Shown: positions 1 through 6,262 of the stretch, piece after piece
Layout: every line of letters begins with the position of its first letter
Numbering within the stretch: position 1 is the stretch's first letter
DNA from: Elusimicrobia bacterium RIFCSPLOWO2_01_FULL_54_10
GTDB taxonomy: Bacteria > Elusimicrobiota > Elusimicrobia > 2-02-FULL-39-32
Reading direction: 5' to 3'
Assembly (NCBI GenBank): GCA_001799975.1
Contig: MGUQ01000026.1
Location: 846 to 11,255 of the forward strand
DNA: 10,410 bases
Translations under genes and position numbers: made by a program
The notes under the pieces: model-generated
What the model was told of the DNA's origin: nothing
The model's input: only the letters and a program-made list of their open reading frames with translations
The model's database searches: none

Positions 1-549
1 CAGAGAGAGGTGGGCCAATCCACCCATTCCTTCTCCAATGCCTTGCGCAGCGCTCTGCGCGAAGACCCGGATGTCATTTTGGTGGGCGAAATGAGAGACT
101 TGGAAACCATCCAGCTGGCCGTGACCGCCGCCGAGACCGGCCACTTGTGCTTCGGCACTCTGCACACCACGGACGCGGCTTCCACCGTGGACCGCATCAT
201 CGACGTTTTTCCGCCTTTCCAGCAGCAGCAAATCCGCGTTCAGCTCTCCAACGTACTGCGCGGCGTGGTGTCTCAAACTCTCCTGCCCCGTTCTGATGAG
301 GAGGGCCGCGTGGCCGCGCGGGAGATCATGGTGGTCACCTCCGCCATCTCCAACCTGATTCGAGAAGGCAAATCGCACATGATCAAAAACGCCATCGAAA
401 CCGGGGCCAAGTTCGGCATGATCACTCTGGACAAAGCCCTCATCGAGCTGGTCAACTCCGGCATGGTGTCTATGGAAGCGGCCTGCGCCAAAGCGCATGA
501 TCCCGAGCTGGTGAAGTCCGGCGGGAATAGCCGCGCGGGATCCCTCTAA
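1..549 (+). CDS. pilT: Type IV pilus retraction ATPase PilT (3' part, start outside window)
   Basis: The reading frame is open from base 1 (Q-R-E-V-G...), so only the C-terminal ~182 residues of a ~350-residue protein are present. What remains is the second half of a PilT/VirB11-type secretion ATPase. It begins inside the NQREVG stretch after the Asp box, followed by the Walker B region (DPDVILVGEMRD) and the His box (TGHLCFGTLHTTDAAST), then DRIIDVFPPFQQQQIR and the C-terminal helical part with AISNLIREGKSHMI, which corresponds to the AIRNLIREGK element needed for retraction in PilT. From family knowledge, PilT is a cytoplasmic hexamer that hydrolyses ATP to depolymerise pili for twitching motility. 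Six bases separate it from a second PilT-type gene. The Walker A half is outside the window, so intactness cannot be judged. Confidence 0.93.
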   Translation, partial: QREVGQSTHSFSNALRSALREDPDVILVGEMRDLETIQLAVTAAETGHLCFGTLHTTDAASTVDRIIDVFPPFQQQQIRVQLSNVLRGVVSQTLLPRSDEEGRVAAREIMVVTSAISNLIREGKSHMIKNAIETGAKFGMITLDKALIELVNSGMVSMEAACAKAHDPELVKSGGNSRAGSL

Positions 550-555
550 AAAACC

Positions 556-1641
556 ATGCTTCTGGACGAATGCCTCAAGCGCATCGTCGAACTCAAAGCC
601 TCTGATTTGCATTTGAAGGCAGGCCGGCCGCCCCTCATGCGCTTGAAGGGCGACATCGTGCCCATGGACGGGCAGGAAGCTCTTTCCGCCGAGGATGTGC
701 AGCGCCAGATCTATTCCGTCACCAGCACTCTTCAGCAAAAGCATCTGGAAGAACAGCGCGAGCTGGATTTTTCATTTCAAATCAAAGGCGTGGCGCGGTT
801 TCGAGGCAATGTTTTTTTTCAGCGCGGCACGCTCTCCGCGGTGTTCCGCGTCATCCCCACCCAGGCCCCCACCGTGGAAGAGCTGGGCCTTCCGCTCATA
901 TTAAAAGAGCTGGTGTCGCGCCCCCAGGGGCTGTTTCTGGTCACAGGGCCCACAGGGTCCGGAAAGAGCACCACCCTGGCCTCTCTCGTGCAGTTCATCA
1001 ATCTGAATTTTCCCAAGCATATCATCACCATTGAAGATCCCATCGAATTCGCCTATACGGATGCCAAGGCCGCCATCAACCAGCGGGAAATCGGCACGGA
1101 CACGGCGGATTTTGCCCAGGCCCTGCGCCGGGCCCTGCGCCAGGATCCGGACGTGATTTTAATGGGTGAGCTCCGCGACAGCGTCACCATTTCCACGGCC
1201 ATCACCGCCGCGGAAACGGGTCATTTGGTATTTGGCACCATCCACACAAACGATGCCCGGCAGACCGTGGACCGCATTGTGGATTCCTTCTCCGGCGAAA
1301 CCCAAAGCCAGGTGCGTCTGCAGATTGCCTCTGTTCTGATCGCCATTGTCTCGCAGCGGCTAATCAAGCGCGGCGACGGCACGGGGCGGGTGGCGGCCGT
1401 GGAACTCATGATCAACAGCCCCATGGTCAAGAAGTTGATTGAAGACAACAAGACGGGCCAGATCCCCAAAGTGATGGAGGAGTCTTCTTCTTTTTATAAA
1501 ATGCAGACCTACAACCAGGCTCTGATTCAGCTGATCAAAGAAAACTATATTACCTTCGAAGAAGCCCTCAAAGTGTCGGATAACCCCAGCGACTTGAAGA
1601 TCAAACTTCAAACGCAGGGCATATCTGCGCCCACTCTTTGA
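556..1641 (+). CDS. PilT/PilU-family twitching motility ATPase (second paralogue)
   Basis: A complete 361-residue retraction ATPase. The N-terminal domain (about 1-100) has the family's SDLHLKAGRPPLMRLKGDI stretch. The core has Walker A GPTGSGKST at 131-139, the Asp box IITIEDPIEF at 156-165, NQREIG at 175-180, Walker B DPDVILMGELRD at 197-208 and the His box TGHLVFGTIHTNDA at 221-234. All expected nucleotide-binding residues are present, so it should be an active ATPase. It lies 6 bases behind pilT; tandem PilT/PilT or PilT/PilU pairs are common, the second often acting as an accessory retraction motor. I cannot decide between a PilU role and a second PilT from sequence alone. No clear Shine-Dalgarno precedes the ATG, which suggests coupling to pilT translation. 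Its TGA stop overlaps the TTG start of rsfS. Confidence 0.93.
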   Translation: MLLDECLKRIVELKASDLHLKAGRPPLMRLKGDIVPMDGQEALSAEDVQRQIYSVTSTLQQKHLEEQRELDFSFQIKGVARFRGNVFFQRGTLSAVFRVIPTQAPTVEELGLPLILKELVSRPQGLFLVTGPTGSGKSTTLASLVQFINLNFPKHIITIEDPIEFAYTDAKAAINQREIGTDTADFAQALRRALRQDPDVILMGELRDSVTISTAITAAETGHLVFGTIHTNDARQTVDRIVDSFSGETQSQVRLQIASVLIAIVSQRLIKRGDGTGRVAAVELMINSPMVKKLIEDNKTGQIPKVMEESSSFYKMQTYNQALIQLIKENYITFEEALKVSDNPSDLKIKLQTQGISAPTL

Positions 1642-2039
1642 GTTTTTCTTCGTCTCAATTTAAGAAATTCGCCGTTGCCGCGGCCATGAGCGCCGATTCC
1701 AAACAGGGCGCCGAAATCTCCGTTCTTGACATCCGCAAAGCTCCGGGCGGGCCTTCGGACTACATGCTCCTGATGAGCGCGAACTCCCATGTCCACATGA
1801 AAACCTTGCGGGATTCCATTGAAGAGTCTTTGGAAGGATACGGCCTGACTTCCATTCACCGGGACGGTTCGCGCGACAGCAAATGGATGGCTCTGGATTA
1901 TGGCGGCCTTCTGATCCATATCTTTCTGGAAGAAGTGCGTGATTTTTATTCCCTGGAGAGGCTTTGGCCCGAAGCCAGGACGCTGGCGTGGGAGCCCCAA
2001 AAAACCAAAGTTCCATCCAGAAAGCGGCGCAAATCATGA
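1638..2039 (+). CDS. rsfS: Ribosomal silencing factor RsfS (Iojap/DUF143 family)
   Basis: A 133-residue protein with the RsfS signature in its second half: SKWMALDYGGLLIHIF followed by LEEVRDFYSLERLWPEA. The first half has the matching KQGAEISVLDIRKAPGGPSDYMLLMSA core strand. From family knowledge, RsfS binds ribosomal protein uL14 on the 50S subunit and blocks joining to 30S when nutrients are scarce. The start chosen is TTG at 1638, which overlaps the preceding stop as TTGA and keeps the first helix (SQFKKFAVAAAMSADSK). The alternative ATG at 1686 would remove that helix and is less likely. The tail after the conserved domain is basic (KTKVPSRKRRKS). Its TGA stop overlaps the argS ATG as ATGA. 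Family assignment is firm; the start codon is inferred. Confidence 0.92.
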   Translation: MSFSSSQFKKFAVAAAMSADSKQGAEISVLDIRKAPGGPSDYMLLMSANSHVHMKTLRDSIEESLEGYGLTSIHRDGSRDSKWMALDYGGLLIHIFLEEVRDFYSLERLWPEARTLAWEPQKTKVPSRKRRKS

Positions 2040-3670
2040 TCCGTTCGCGCATCACCCAAATCATCAAAAAAGCCCTGTCCAAACAATATCCGGAGGCCGC
2101 CGCCGCTTCATTTTCCGTGGATGAGCCCGGCACGGGGATTGCTGCGGACGTGTCCACCAACACTGCTCTCGCTCTGACTAAAAAACTTGGAGTTCCTCCC
2201 GCAAAAATAGCCGATGAACTGATTCGGAGCCTTTCCCAGGGCACTGAGAAAGGCATGTTCACCGGACTTGAAACAGCCAGAGGGGGATTTGTTAATTTTG
2301 TGTTGCACGACAATTATTTGCGGGATATCACCACTGAAATTTGTCTGAAAGGACAGTCTCTCGGCCCGGAAGCGCCGGTTGCGCCAGCCAAAGTGATGAT
2401 TGAGTTCGTTTCCGCCAATCCCACCGGGCCGCTCCATATCGGCCACGGACGGGGGGCATCGCTCGGAGATTCACTGGCACGCATATACCGCCAATGCGGC
2501 TATCCGGTGCAGACGGAATACTACGTCAACGATGTGGGCGTGCAGATGCAGATTTTGGCGCAGTCAACTGAACTGCGCAGCCGCGAACTTGAAGGAGAGA
2601 GTGTCAACTTCCCTGAAAATGGATATCAGGGAGCTTACGTCAGCGATATCGCCAAAGAGATGGCCGCGGCGGGAAGGAACGATTTTGACAAGTATCCGAG
2701 AGAATATATTTTAAACTGGATCCGCAAAGACTTGGAAGATTTCGGGGTGCCGTTCGACGCCTGGTTTTCGGAGTCCGAACTTTTTAAGCGCGGGAAAGTG
2801 GAAGAAGTCTTGTCTGCTTTGCGCGCCAAGGGCCTGCTCAAAGAAAAGGACGGCGCCTTGTGGTTCATCTCCCAGGCCGCGGAGGAGGATGCGGAGCTGG
2901 ACAAGGACCGCGTCCTCAAAAAATCCGACGGGCGTTACACCTACTTTGCCTCCGACATCGCTTATCACAAGGATAAATTTGACCGGGGCTTTGGCCTGGC
3001 CATCGACATCTGGGGCCACGACCACCATGGCTATGTGCCCCGCGTGGAGGCCTCCATTTCTGCTCTCGGAATCCCCAAGGAAAAACTCAAGATCCTGCTC
3101 TATCAGCTGGTGTCTTTAAAACGGGACGGAAAAAAAGTTGTGATGTCCACCCGTTCCGGCCAGTTTGTCACTCTCAAAGAAGTGGTGGATGAAGTGGGCC
3201 GGGATGCGGCGAGGTTTTTTTTCGCGCTTCGGAGCCCCAACTCGCAACTGGAATTTGACGTGGACCTGGCCAAGAAGCAGTCCAATGAAAACCCGGTTTA
3301 TTATGTGCAGTATGTGCACGCCCGGATTTGCTCCATTTTCCGGGAAGCCGAAAAGCGGGGGATTAAATATTCCGACCCGGAATTATCAAAGAATACCCGC
3401 CCGCTTGAAAAGGCCGAGAGAGACTTGGTCTTAAAGATGGGATTTTTTACGGATGTTCTGGAGGGATGTCTTCAAATTTCTTCGCCGCATCTGCTGGCGG
3501 TTTACCTGATGGATCTGGCCACGCGGTTTCACAAGTTTTACGACGCCTGCCGGGTGCTGGACGCCGAGCCTGCCGTGATCCAGGAACGCCTGAAAATCCT
3601 CCAGGCCACCCGAAGTGTTGTAAAGCTGGGATTATCCCTGCTCGGAGTCTCCGCGCCGGAGAAGATGTAA
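2036..3670 (+). CDS. argS: Arginyl-tRNA synthetase (class I)
   Basis: 544 residues from the ATG at 2036, close to the usual 550-580. It charges tRNA-Arg with arginine in the cytoplasm. The N-terminal Add-1 domain spans about 1-95. The catalytic domain carries EFVSANPTGPLHIGHGRG at 123-140 with HIGH at 134-137. The second signature is the degenerate VMSTRSG (369-375) in place of KMSKS, a variant I believe is common in bacterial ArgRS. The DALR anticodon-binding domain begins around NPVYYVQYVHAR (419-430) and ends with the typical LLGVSAPEKM. An upstream in-frame TTG at 1964 would add 24 residues inside rsfS and is rejected in favour of the ATGA overlap. The gene appears intact, although foreign-looking DNA starts right after its stop and a diverged copy of its last codons lies 1.37 kb downstream. 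Confidence 0.97.
   Translation: MIRSRITQIIKKALSKQYPEAAAASFSVDEPGTGIAADVSTNTALALTKKLGVPPAKIADELIRSLSQGTEKGMFTGLETARGGFVNFVLHDNYLRDITTEICLKGQSLGPEAPVAPAKVMIEFVSANPTGPLHIGHGRGASLGDSLARIYRQCGYPVQTEYYVNDVGVQMQILAQSTELRSRELEGESVNFPENGYQGAYVSDIAKEMAAAGRNDFDKYPREYILNWIRKDLEDFGVPFDAWFSESELFKRGKVEEVLSALRAKGLLKEKDGALWFISQAAEEDAELDKDRVLKKSDGRYTYFASDIAYHKDKFDRGFGLAIDIWGHDHHGYVPRVEASISALGIPKEKLKILLYQLVSLKRDGKKVVMSTRSGQFVTLKEVVDEVGRDAARFFFALRSPNSQLEFDVDLAKKQSNENPVYYVQYVHARICSIFREAEKRGIKYSDPELSKNTRPLEKAERDLVLKMGFFTDVLEGCLQISSPHLLAVYLMDLATRFHKFYDACRVLDAEPAVIQERLKILQATRSVVKLGLSLLGVSAPEKM
3637..3670 (+). repeat. Copy 1 of argS-end repeat (inside argS)
   Basis: These are the last 34 bases of argS, including the stop. 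They match 5010-5043 without gaps at 26 of 34 positions. The segment contains a short dyad: TCTCCG (3648-3653), loop CGC, CGGAGA (3657-3662). The C at 3649 and G at 3661 pair with each other in this stem. In the downstream copy they are T and A, so the pairing is kept. With two gaps the match extends left to 3621. Confidence 0.7.
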
Positions 3671-3675
3671 ATTCT

Positions 3676-3704
3676 TACTACGAAATAGACTATTTTCTGT
3701 AGTA
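3676..3704 (+). promoter_or_regulatory. Imperfect inverted repeat upstream of the endonuclease gene (possible operator)
   Basis: The left arm TACTAC-GAAATAG (3676-3688) pairs with the right arm CTATTTTC-T-GTAGTA (3690-3704), with a one-base centre and two single-base bulges. It overlaps the predicted -10 and is immediately followed by another small palindrome, AGTATACT (3701-3708). No run of T follows, so it is not a good argS terminator. Its position over the promoter fits an operator, as used for autoregulation in some R-M systems. No separate C-protein gene is present, and the sequence is not a canonical C-box. Confidence 0.4.
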
Positions 3705-3708
3705 TACT
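3703..3708 (+). promoter_or_regulatory. Candidate -10 box (TATACT) for the R-M operon
   Basis: TATACT differs from the TATAAT consensus at one position and lies in the only gap upstream of the endonuclease. A convincing -35 at 16-18 bases is not visible (ACGAAA at 3680-3685 is poor), so an activator or a different sigma factor may be involved. The expected transcription start, around 3713-3716, is only about 5-8 bases before the endonuclease ATG at 3721. That implies a leaderless or nearly leaderless mRNA, consistent with the absence of a Shine-Dalgarno there. Confidence 0.45.
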
Positions 3709-3720
3709 TAACACATATTT

Positions 3721-4314
3721 ATGGCGATTAGAGACATTCCCAAGGCGATTCGGAGTACATACGAAATTCATGAATGGAAACATGCGAGCGCAGTACTTAA
3801 AAATGACTTCCCAAATGAGTGGAATGACATTTTTAAAATTCTCTCAAATTTTTATGTTTACAAGAGTCAAATTCTTGCTCCTGGGGGCGGGATTTCTCCA
3901 ATTTCTAAAGTTTTTAATGATGTATTTTGCTCAAAGGGATGGTGTGAAAAATCCTTTGACACGAAAATTGTGGTTGATGAAACAACCATGGAAAGCCCAA
4001 CACATAAGGTTGATTGCTTCAAAAACGGTATAGCTCTTGAGGTTGAATGGAATAACAAAGACCCTTTTTTTGACAGAGACTTGAATAACTTTAGACTTCT
4101 GTTTGAATTGCGCGCGATTAGCGTGGGAATCATAATTACGAAATCCGATGAGCTTAGTGAGCTCTTTAAAAGTTATGGTACAGAAGTCTGGAGTAAGTAT
4201 GGATGGAGCACGACTTGGATGAAGAAACTACTTCCTAGAATTGAAGGTGGCGGGGGTGGCGGCTGCCCAATTTTGGCATTTGGAATTACAAAAAAACGGT
4301 GTAAGGGGGACTAA
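3721..4314 (+). CDS. Type II restriction endonuclease, BglII/BstYI-like
   Basis: 197 residues, a typical size for this family. The probable active site is D98-X8-E107-V-E109 in HKVDCFKNGIALEVEW. This matches the spacing of the BglII (D84, E93, Q95) and BstYI (D119, E128, Q130) catalytic triads as I recall them, with Glu replacing the third residue Gln. The core continues with NNKDPFFDRDLNNFRLLFEL and a hydrophobic strand VGIIIT (135-140). Near the C-terminus six glycines in a row (176-181) precede CPILAFGI. From family knowledge these enzymes cut GATC-centred palindromes such as AGATCT or RGATCY; the target here is not known. It is followed after 3 bases by an adenine methyltransferase, which supports an R-M role. 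No Shine-Dalgarno precedes the ATG. AT-rich codon use unlike argS points to transfer. Confidence 0.82.
   Translation: MAIRDIPKAIRSTYEIHEWKHASAVLKNDFPNEWNDIFKILSNFYVYKSQILAPGGGISPISKVFNDVFCSKGWCEKSFDTKIVVDETTMESPTHKVDCFKNGIALEVEWNNKDPFFDRDLNNFRLLFELRAISVGIIITKSDELSELFKSYGTEVWSKYGWSTTWMKKLLPRIEGGGGGGCPILAFGITKKRCKGD
4303..4310 (+). promoter_or_regulatory. Shine-Dalgarno of the methyltransferase gene
   Basis: AAGGGGGA lies 7 bases before the ATG at 4318, inside the last codons of the endonuclease gene. The contrast with the missing site in front of the endonuclease suggests that the methyltransferase is translated more efficiently from the same mRNA, which would help protect the host. Confidence 0.6.
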
Positions 4315-4317
4315 AAT

Positions 4318-4998
4318 ATGAGTATTAAGCATGCGCCCGCGTTGTCTGCATCTGAAGACCTCTTAACTTATAAATACGAGAGATTTGCAACTATTCTTGC
4401 CGATCCGCCTTGGCAGTTTTCAAACAAAACCGGGAAAATGGCCCCTGAGCATAAGAGACTTTTGAGATATCAAACAATGAAACTTTCGGAGATAATGGAA
4501 CTTCCGATTCCGCAGCTTGCTCTGCCACAGTGTCATCTTTATTTGTGGGTCCCTAATGCGTTAATTCTCGAAGGTTTGGAAGTCATGAAGAGATGGGGAT
4601 TTACATACAAAACAAATGTTGTTTGGTATAAAATCAGGAAGGATGGTGGGCCTGATGGGAGGGGAGTTGGTTTTTATTTTAGAAATGTTACTGAACTCAT
4701 TCTTTTTGGAACACGGGGATCAATGAGAACACTTGCTCCAGGTAGAAGGCAGGTCAACATTCTTTTGACCAGGAAGAGAGAGCATTCTCGAAAACCAGAT
4801 GAATCATATGACATTATTGAACAATGTAGTCCCGGCCCTTATTTGGAATTATTTGCTAGACATGATCGGAAAGGATGGGCTCAATGGGGAAATGAAATTG
4901 GTAAAAATAAAGTCCATAAACCAATTCAGTTTTCCGTTACTAAGAAGTTGAGGCAGCTTTCCTTCTTAGATGAGAATACCCTTCTCAGATCTCGTTAA
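4318..4998 (+). CDS. MT-A70-family adenine-N6 DNA methyltransferase (R-M partner)
   Basis: A 226-residue S-adenosylmethionine-dependent methyltransferase. The catalytic motif IV is DPPW (29-32, in FATILADPPWQF), followed by YLWVPN (75-80) and NVVWYK (100-105). The MT-A70 hallmark HSRKPDE is at 156-162, and the cofactor-binding strand PGPYLELFAR is at 172-181. The order, catalytic motif first and SAM-binding motif last, is the permuted beta-type arrangement. DPPW indicates adenine N6 as target. Next to a BglII-like endonuclease it is most likely the protective enzyme of a type II system; a phage-type orphan methyltransferase is the alternative but does not explain the neighbour. The gene is AT-rich like its partner. 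Its TAA stop at 4996-4998 coincides with the left limit of the gapped match to the argS end, so the gene finishes right at a junction. Confidence 0.88.
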   Translation: MSIKHAPALSASEDLLTYKYERFATILADPPWQFSNKTGKMAPEHKRLLRYQTMKLSEIMELPIPQLALPQCHLYLWVPNALILEGLEVMKRWGFTYKTNVVWYKIRKDGGPDGRGVGFYFRNVTELILFGTRGSMRTLAPGRRQVNILLTRKREHSRKPDESYDIIEQCSPGPYLELFARHDRKGWAQWGNEIGKNKVHKPIQFSVTKKLRQLSFLDENTLLRSR

Positions 4999-5043
4999 GC
5001 GTGGCTATTCTTGCTGAGAGTTTCCGCACCGGAAAAGACGCAA
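4996..5043 (+). repeat. Copy 2 of argS-end repeat (displaced, decayed argS tail)
   Basis: The segment matches the end of argS (3621-3670): 26 of 34 ungapped identities for 5010-5043, and 36 of 50 columns with two gaps for the whole. Read in the argS phase, 5011-5043 encodes L-L-R-V-S-A-P-E-K-T-Q against L-L-G-V-S-A-P-E-K-M-stop. Five of the eight codon differences are synonymous (CTG/TTG, CTC/CTG, GTC/GTT, GCG/GCA, GAG/GAA). That pattern indicates descent from a coding argS end and argues against chance similarity. The start and stop-type codons have decayed (ATG to ACG, TAA to CAA). The copy keeps the dyad TTTCCG (5021-5026), loop CAC, CGGAAA (5030-5035). Confidence 0.65.
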
Positions 5044-5044
5044 G
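5010..5044. terminator. Weak candidate hairpin between convergent genes
   Basis: The outer stem CTTGC (5010-5014) pairs with GCAAG (5040-5044), and the inner stem TTTCCG (5021-5026) pairs with CGGAAA (5030-5035), separated by unpaired TGAGAG and AGAC. It sits in the 46-base gap between the convergent methyltransferase and hydrolase genes, where a bidirectional terminator would be expected. The following CTATTTTG is only a weak T-rich tail and the - strand side has none. The dyad may instead be a leftover of the argS-end repeat. Confidence 0.3.
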
Positions 5045-6262
5045 CTATTTTGTTTGCTTCATATGGATTTTTAGATATTGAAGATTTTTCCAAACATCCT
5101 CATTAATCTCAAATAATTTCTCATAACTTAGCTTCTTCAAACTCATAAAGTTTTCATATGCCTCTAGATTTTCGTAATTTTTTGCCATTCCATTGATGTG
5201 GTTAATTATTGTATTAGCCGATTCCATACTACTCTGAACTGCCATAATTCCATCCCTCATCGCTTTTCTCTTAATTTGATCCAAAGCTTTAGGAGCATAG
5301 TCATATTTAAAAAGACCGATAAAACTTGAATTATTCCCCTTAAATATAAGTGCATTCGTATGTATATTGGAAGACATTCGAATGTTCCAATCAATTTCGT
5401 TTTCAAAGTTTTCCAGAATTATTAGTGCATTTTCCGTCTTTGATGTGTCAATAGAAAAATGAGAAATCTCGAAATCAATTTGCTTTATTCTATCTCGGAC
5501 CCATTGATGTAGTTGATCATTGCTGTCTCTTGGCTTGGCCATTTGTTTATGATTTTGTTCTAAAGCTAAGGGGTTTTCATCTACAAATGGGAAAATTAAA
5601 ACTCTTGGCACTGCAATTCTGAACCATTGTTTTCGTGTTTCGTATGCAGCGTAAATTCGAGGAAACTGATTGTTATTATTATCTCGCTCCTTTATAATTC
5701 TTCTCCATTTATATTCTTGAGCTTGCAAATACTTGTTATGATCAATTATGCCAATATCTTTAAAATGTACATTTGGACTAATCTTAACCCATTGTTTTTG
5801 GACGTAATCTGAGCCTCTGAAGGGCACGCCACTCAAGAATATGGCTCTGATGTGACTGTAAATATCCATATTTTCTTCTTTCAAGTTTCCGAGGCTTATC
5901 AAAGTAAGGAGGCCCCCCAAGCTATGGGAAACAATATATATATCGTCAAATTGATTTTTTAGTTTAAGATAATTAGAGAAATGATTGGCAATTTCTTCAA
6001 TATTTAAACCCTTTTTGAGAAGGCTAGAATTATAAATAAAAGTAGCTGTGGAGATATTTAAATGCTCTAACTCAACATCCTTAGCCATCAACATAGGCCA
6101 GAATGTACCAGTTTTTGTATTTGTAAAGGCTTTAGTAGCATTACTTCCCAATCCATGAACGAACAGAATAAGAATGTTTCTACTCTTATCCTCGGCTTGA
6201 ACGATATTAACAAAGCAGTTGATTTGAACCATACCTAGCATGAAAACAATTATTTTATTCAC
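5045..6262 (-). CDS. Exported alpha/beta hydrolase (lipase-like), AT-rich
   Basis: 405 residues from a GTG start at 6262. The N-terminus looks like a Sec signal peptide (MNK, hydrophobic stretch to about residue 20, then VQA before E24), so a periplasmic or secreted protein is likely. The oxyanion-loop motif is FVHGLGSN (34-41) and the nucleophile elbow is SHSLGG with Ser114. His238 in NHKQMAKP resembles the catalytic-His motif HxxIxKP of lipase-like hydrolases; an acid such as D228 is a candidate. Residues from about 265 to 405 form a polar extension I do not recognise. Substrate unknown; an ester or lipid is plausible. The GTG overlaps the EamA stop as GTGA with no Shine-Dalgarno, so expression probably depends on coupling. 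Base use is far more AT-rich than the genes upstream, suggesting acquisition. Confidence 0.78.
   Translation of the reverse strand: MNKIIVFMLGMVQINCFVNIVQAEDKSRNILILFVHGLGSNATKAFTNTKTGTFWPMLMAKDVELEHLNISTATFIYNSSLLKKGLNIEEIANHFSNYLKLKNQFDDIYIVSHSLGGLLTLISLGNLKEENMDIYSHIRAIFLSGVPFRGSDYVQKQWVKISPNVHFKDIGIIDHNKYLQAQEYKWRRIIKERDNNNNQFPRIYAAYETRKQWFRIAVPRVLIFPFVDENPLALEQNHKQMAKPRDSNDQLHQWVRDRIKQIDFEISHFSIDTSKTENALIILENFENEIDWNIRMSSNIHTNALIFKGNNSSFIGLFKYDYAPKALDQIKRKAMRDGIMAVQSSMESANTIINHINGMAKNYENLEAYENFMSLKKLSYEKLFEINEDVWKNLQYLKIHMKQTK

Noticed and set aside
1964..2035. Upstream in-frame TTG that would extend argS by 24 residues
   Set aside because: The extension lies wholly inside rsfS, has no family similarity, and the ATG at 2036 gives a standard ATGA overlap and the normal Add-1 domain start.
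1660..2313. Long antisense open frames opposite rsfS/argS, and similar ones opposite tolB and tolQ
   Set aside because: They lie opposite strongly identified genes, have shadow-type composition, and encode nothing recognisable.
2389..3160. Missing lysine in the KMSKS-like motif of ArgRS (VMSTRSG) as a sign of inactivation
   Set aside because: I believe the MSTR-type variant is common in bacterial ArgRS, and HIGH and all other domains are intact.
3676..3704. Rho-independent terminator of argS
   Set aside because: The dyad has bulges, is AT-rich and is not followed by a T run. Overlap with the -10 box fits an operator better.
4987..4992. AGATCT (a BglII site) at the end of the methyltransferase gene, as evidence for the system's target
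   Set aside because: Another AGATCT occurs at 707-712 and related RGATCY sites elsewhere. One site near the gene does not establish specificity.
5627..5812. Small + strand frame opposite the hydrolase
   Set aside because: AT-rich low-complexity translation opposite a convincing hydrolase gene, with no ribosome site.
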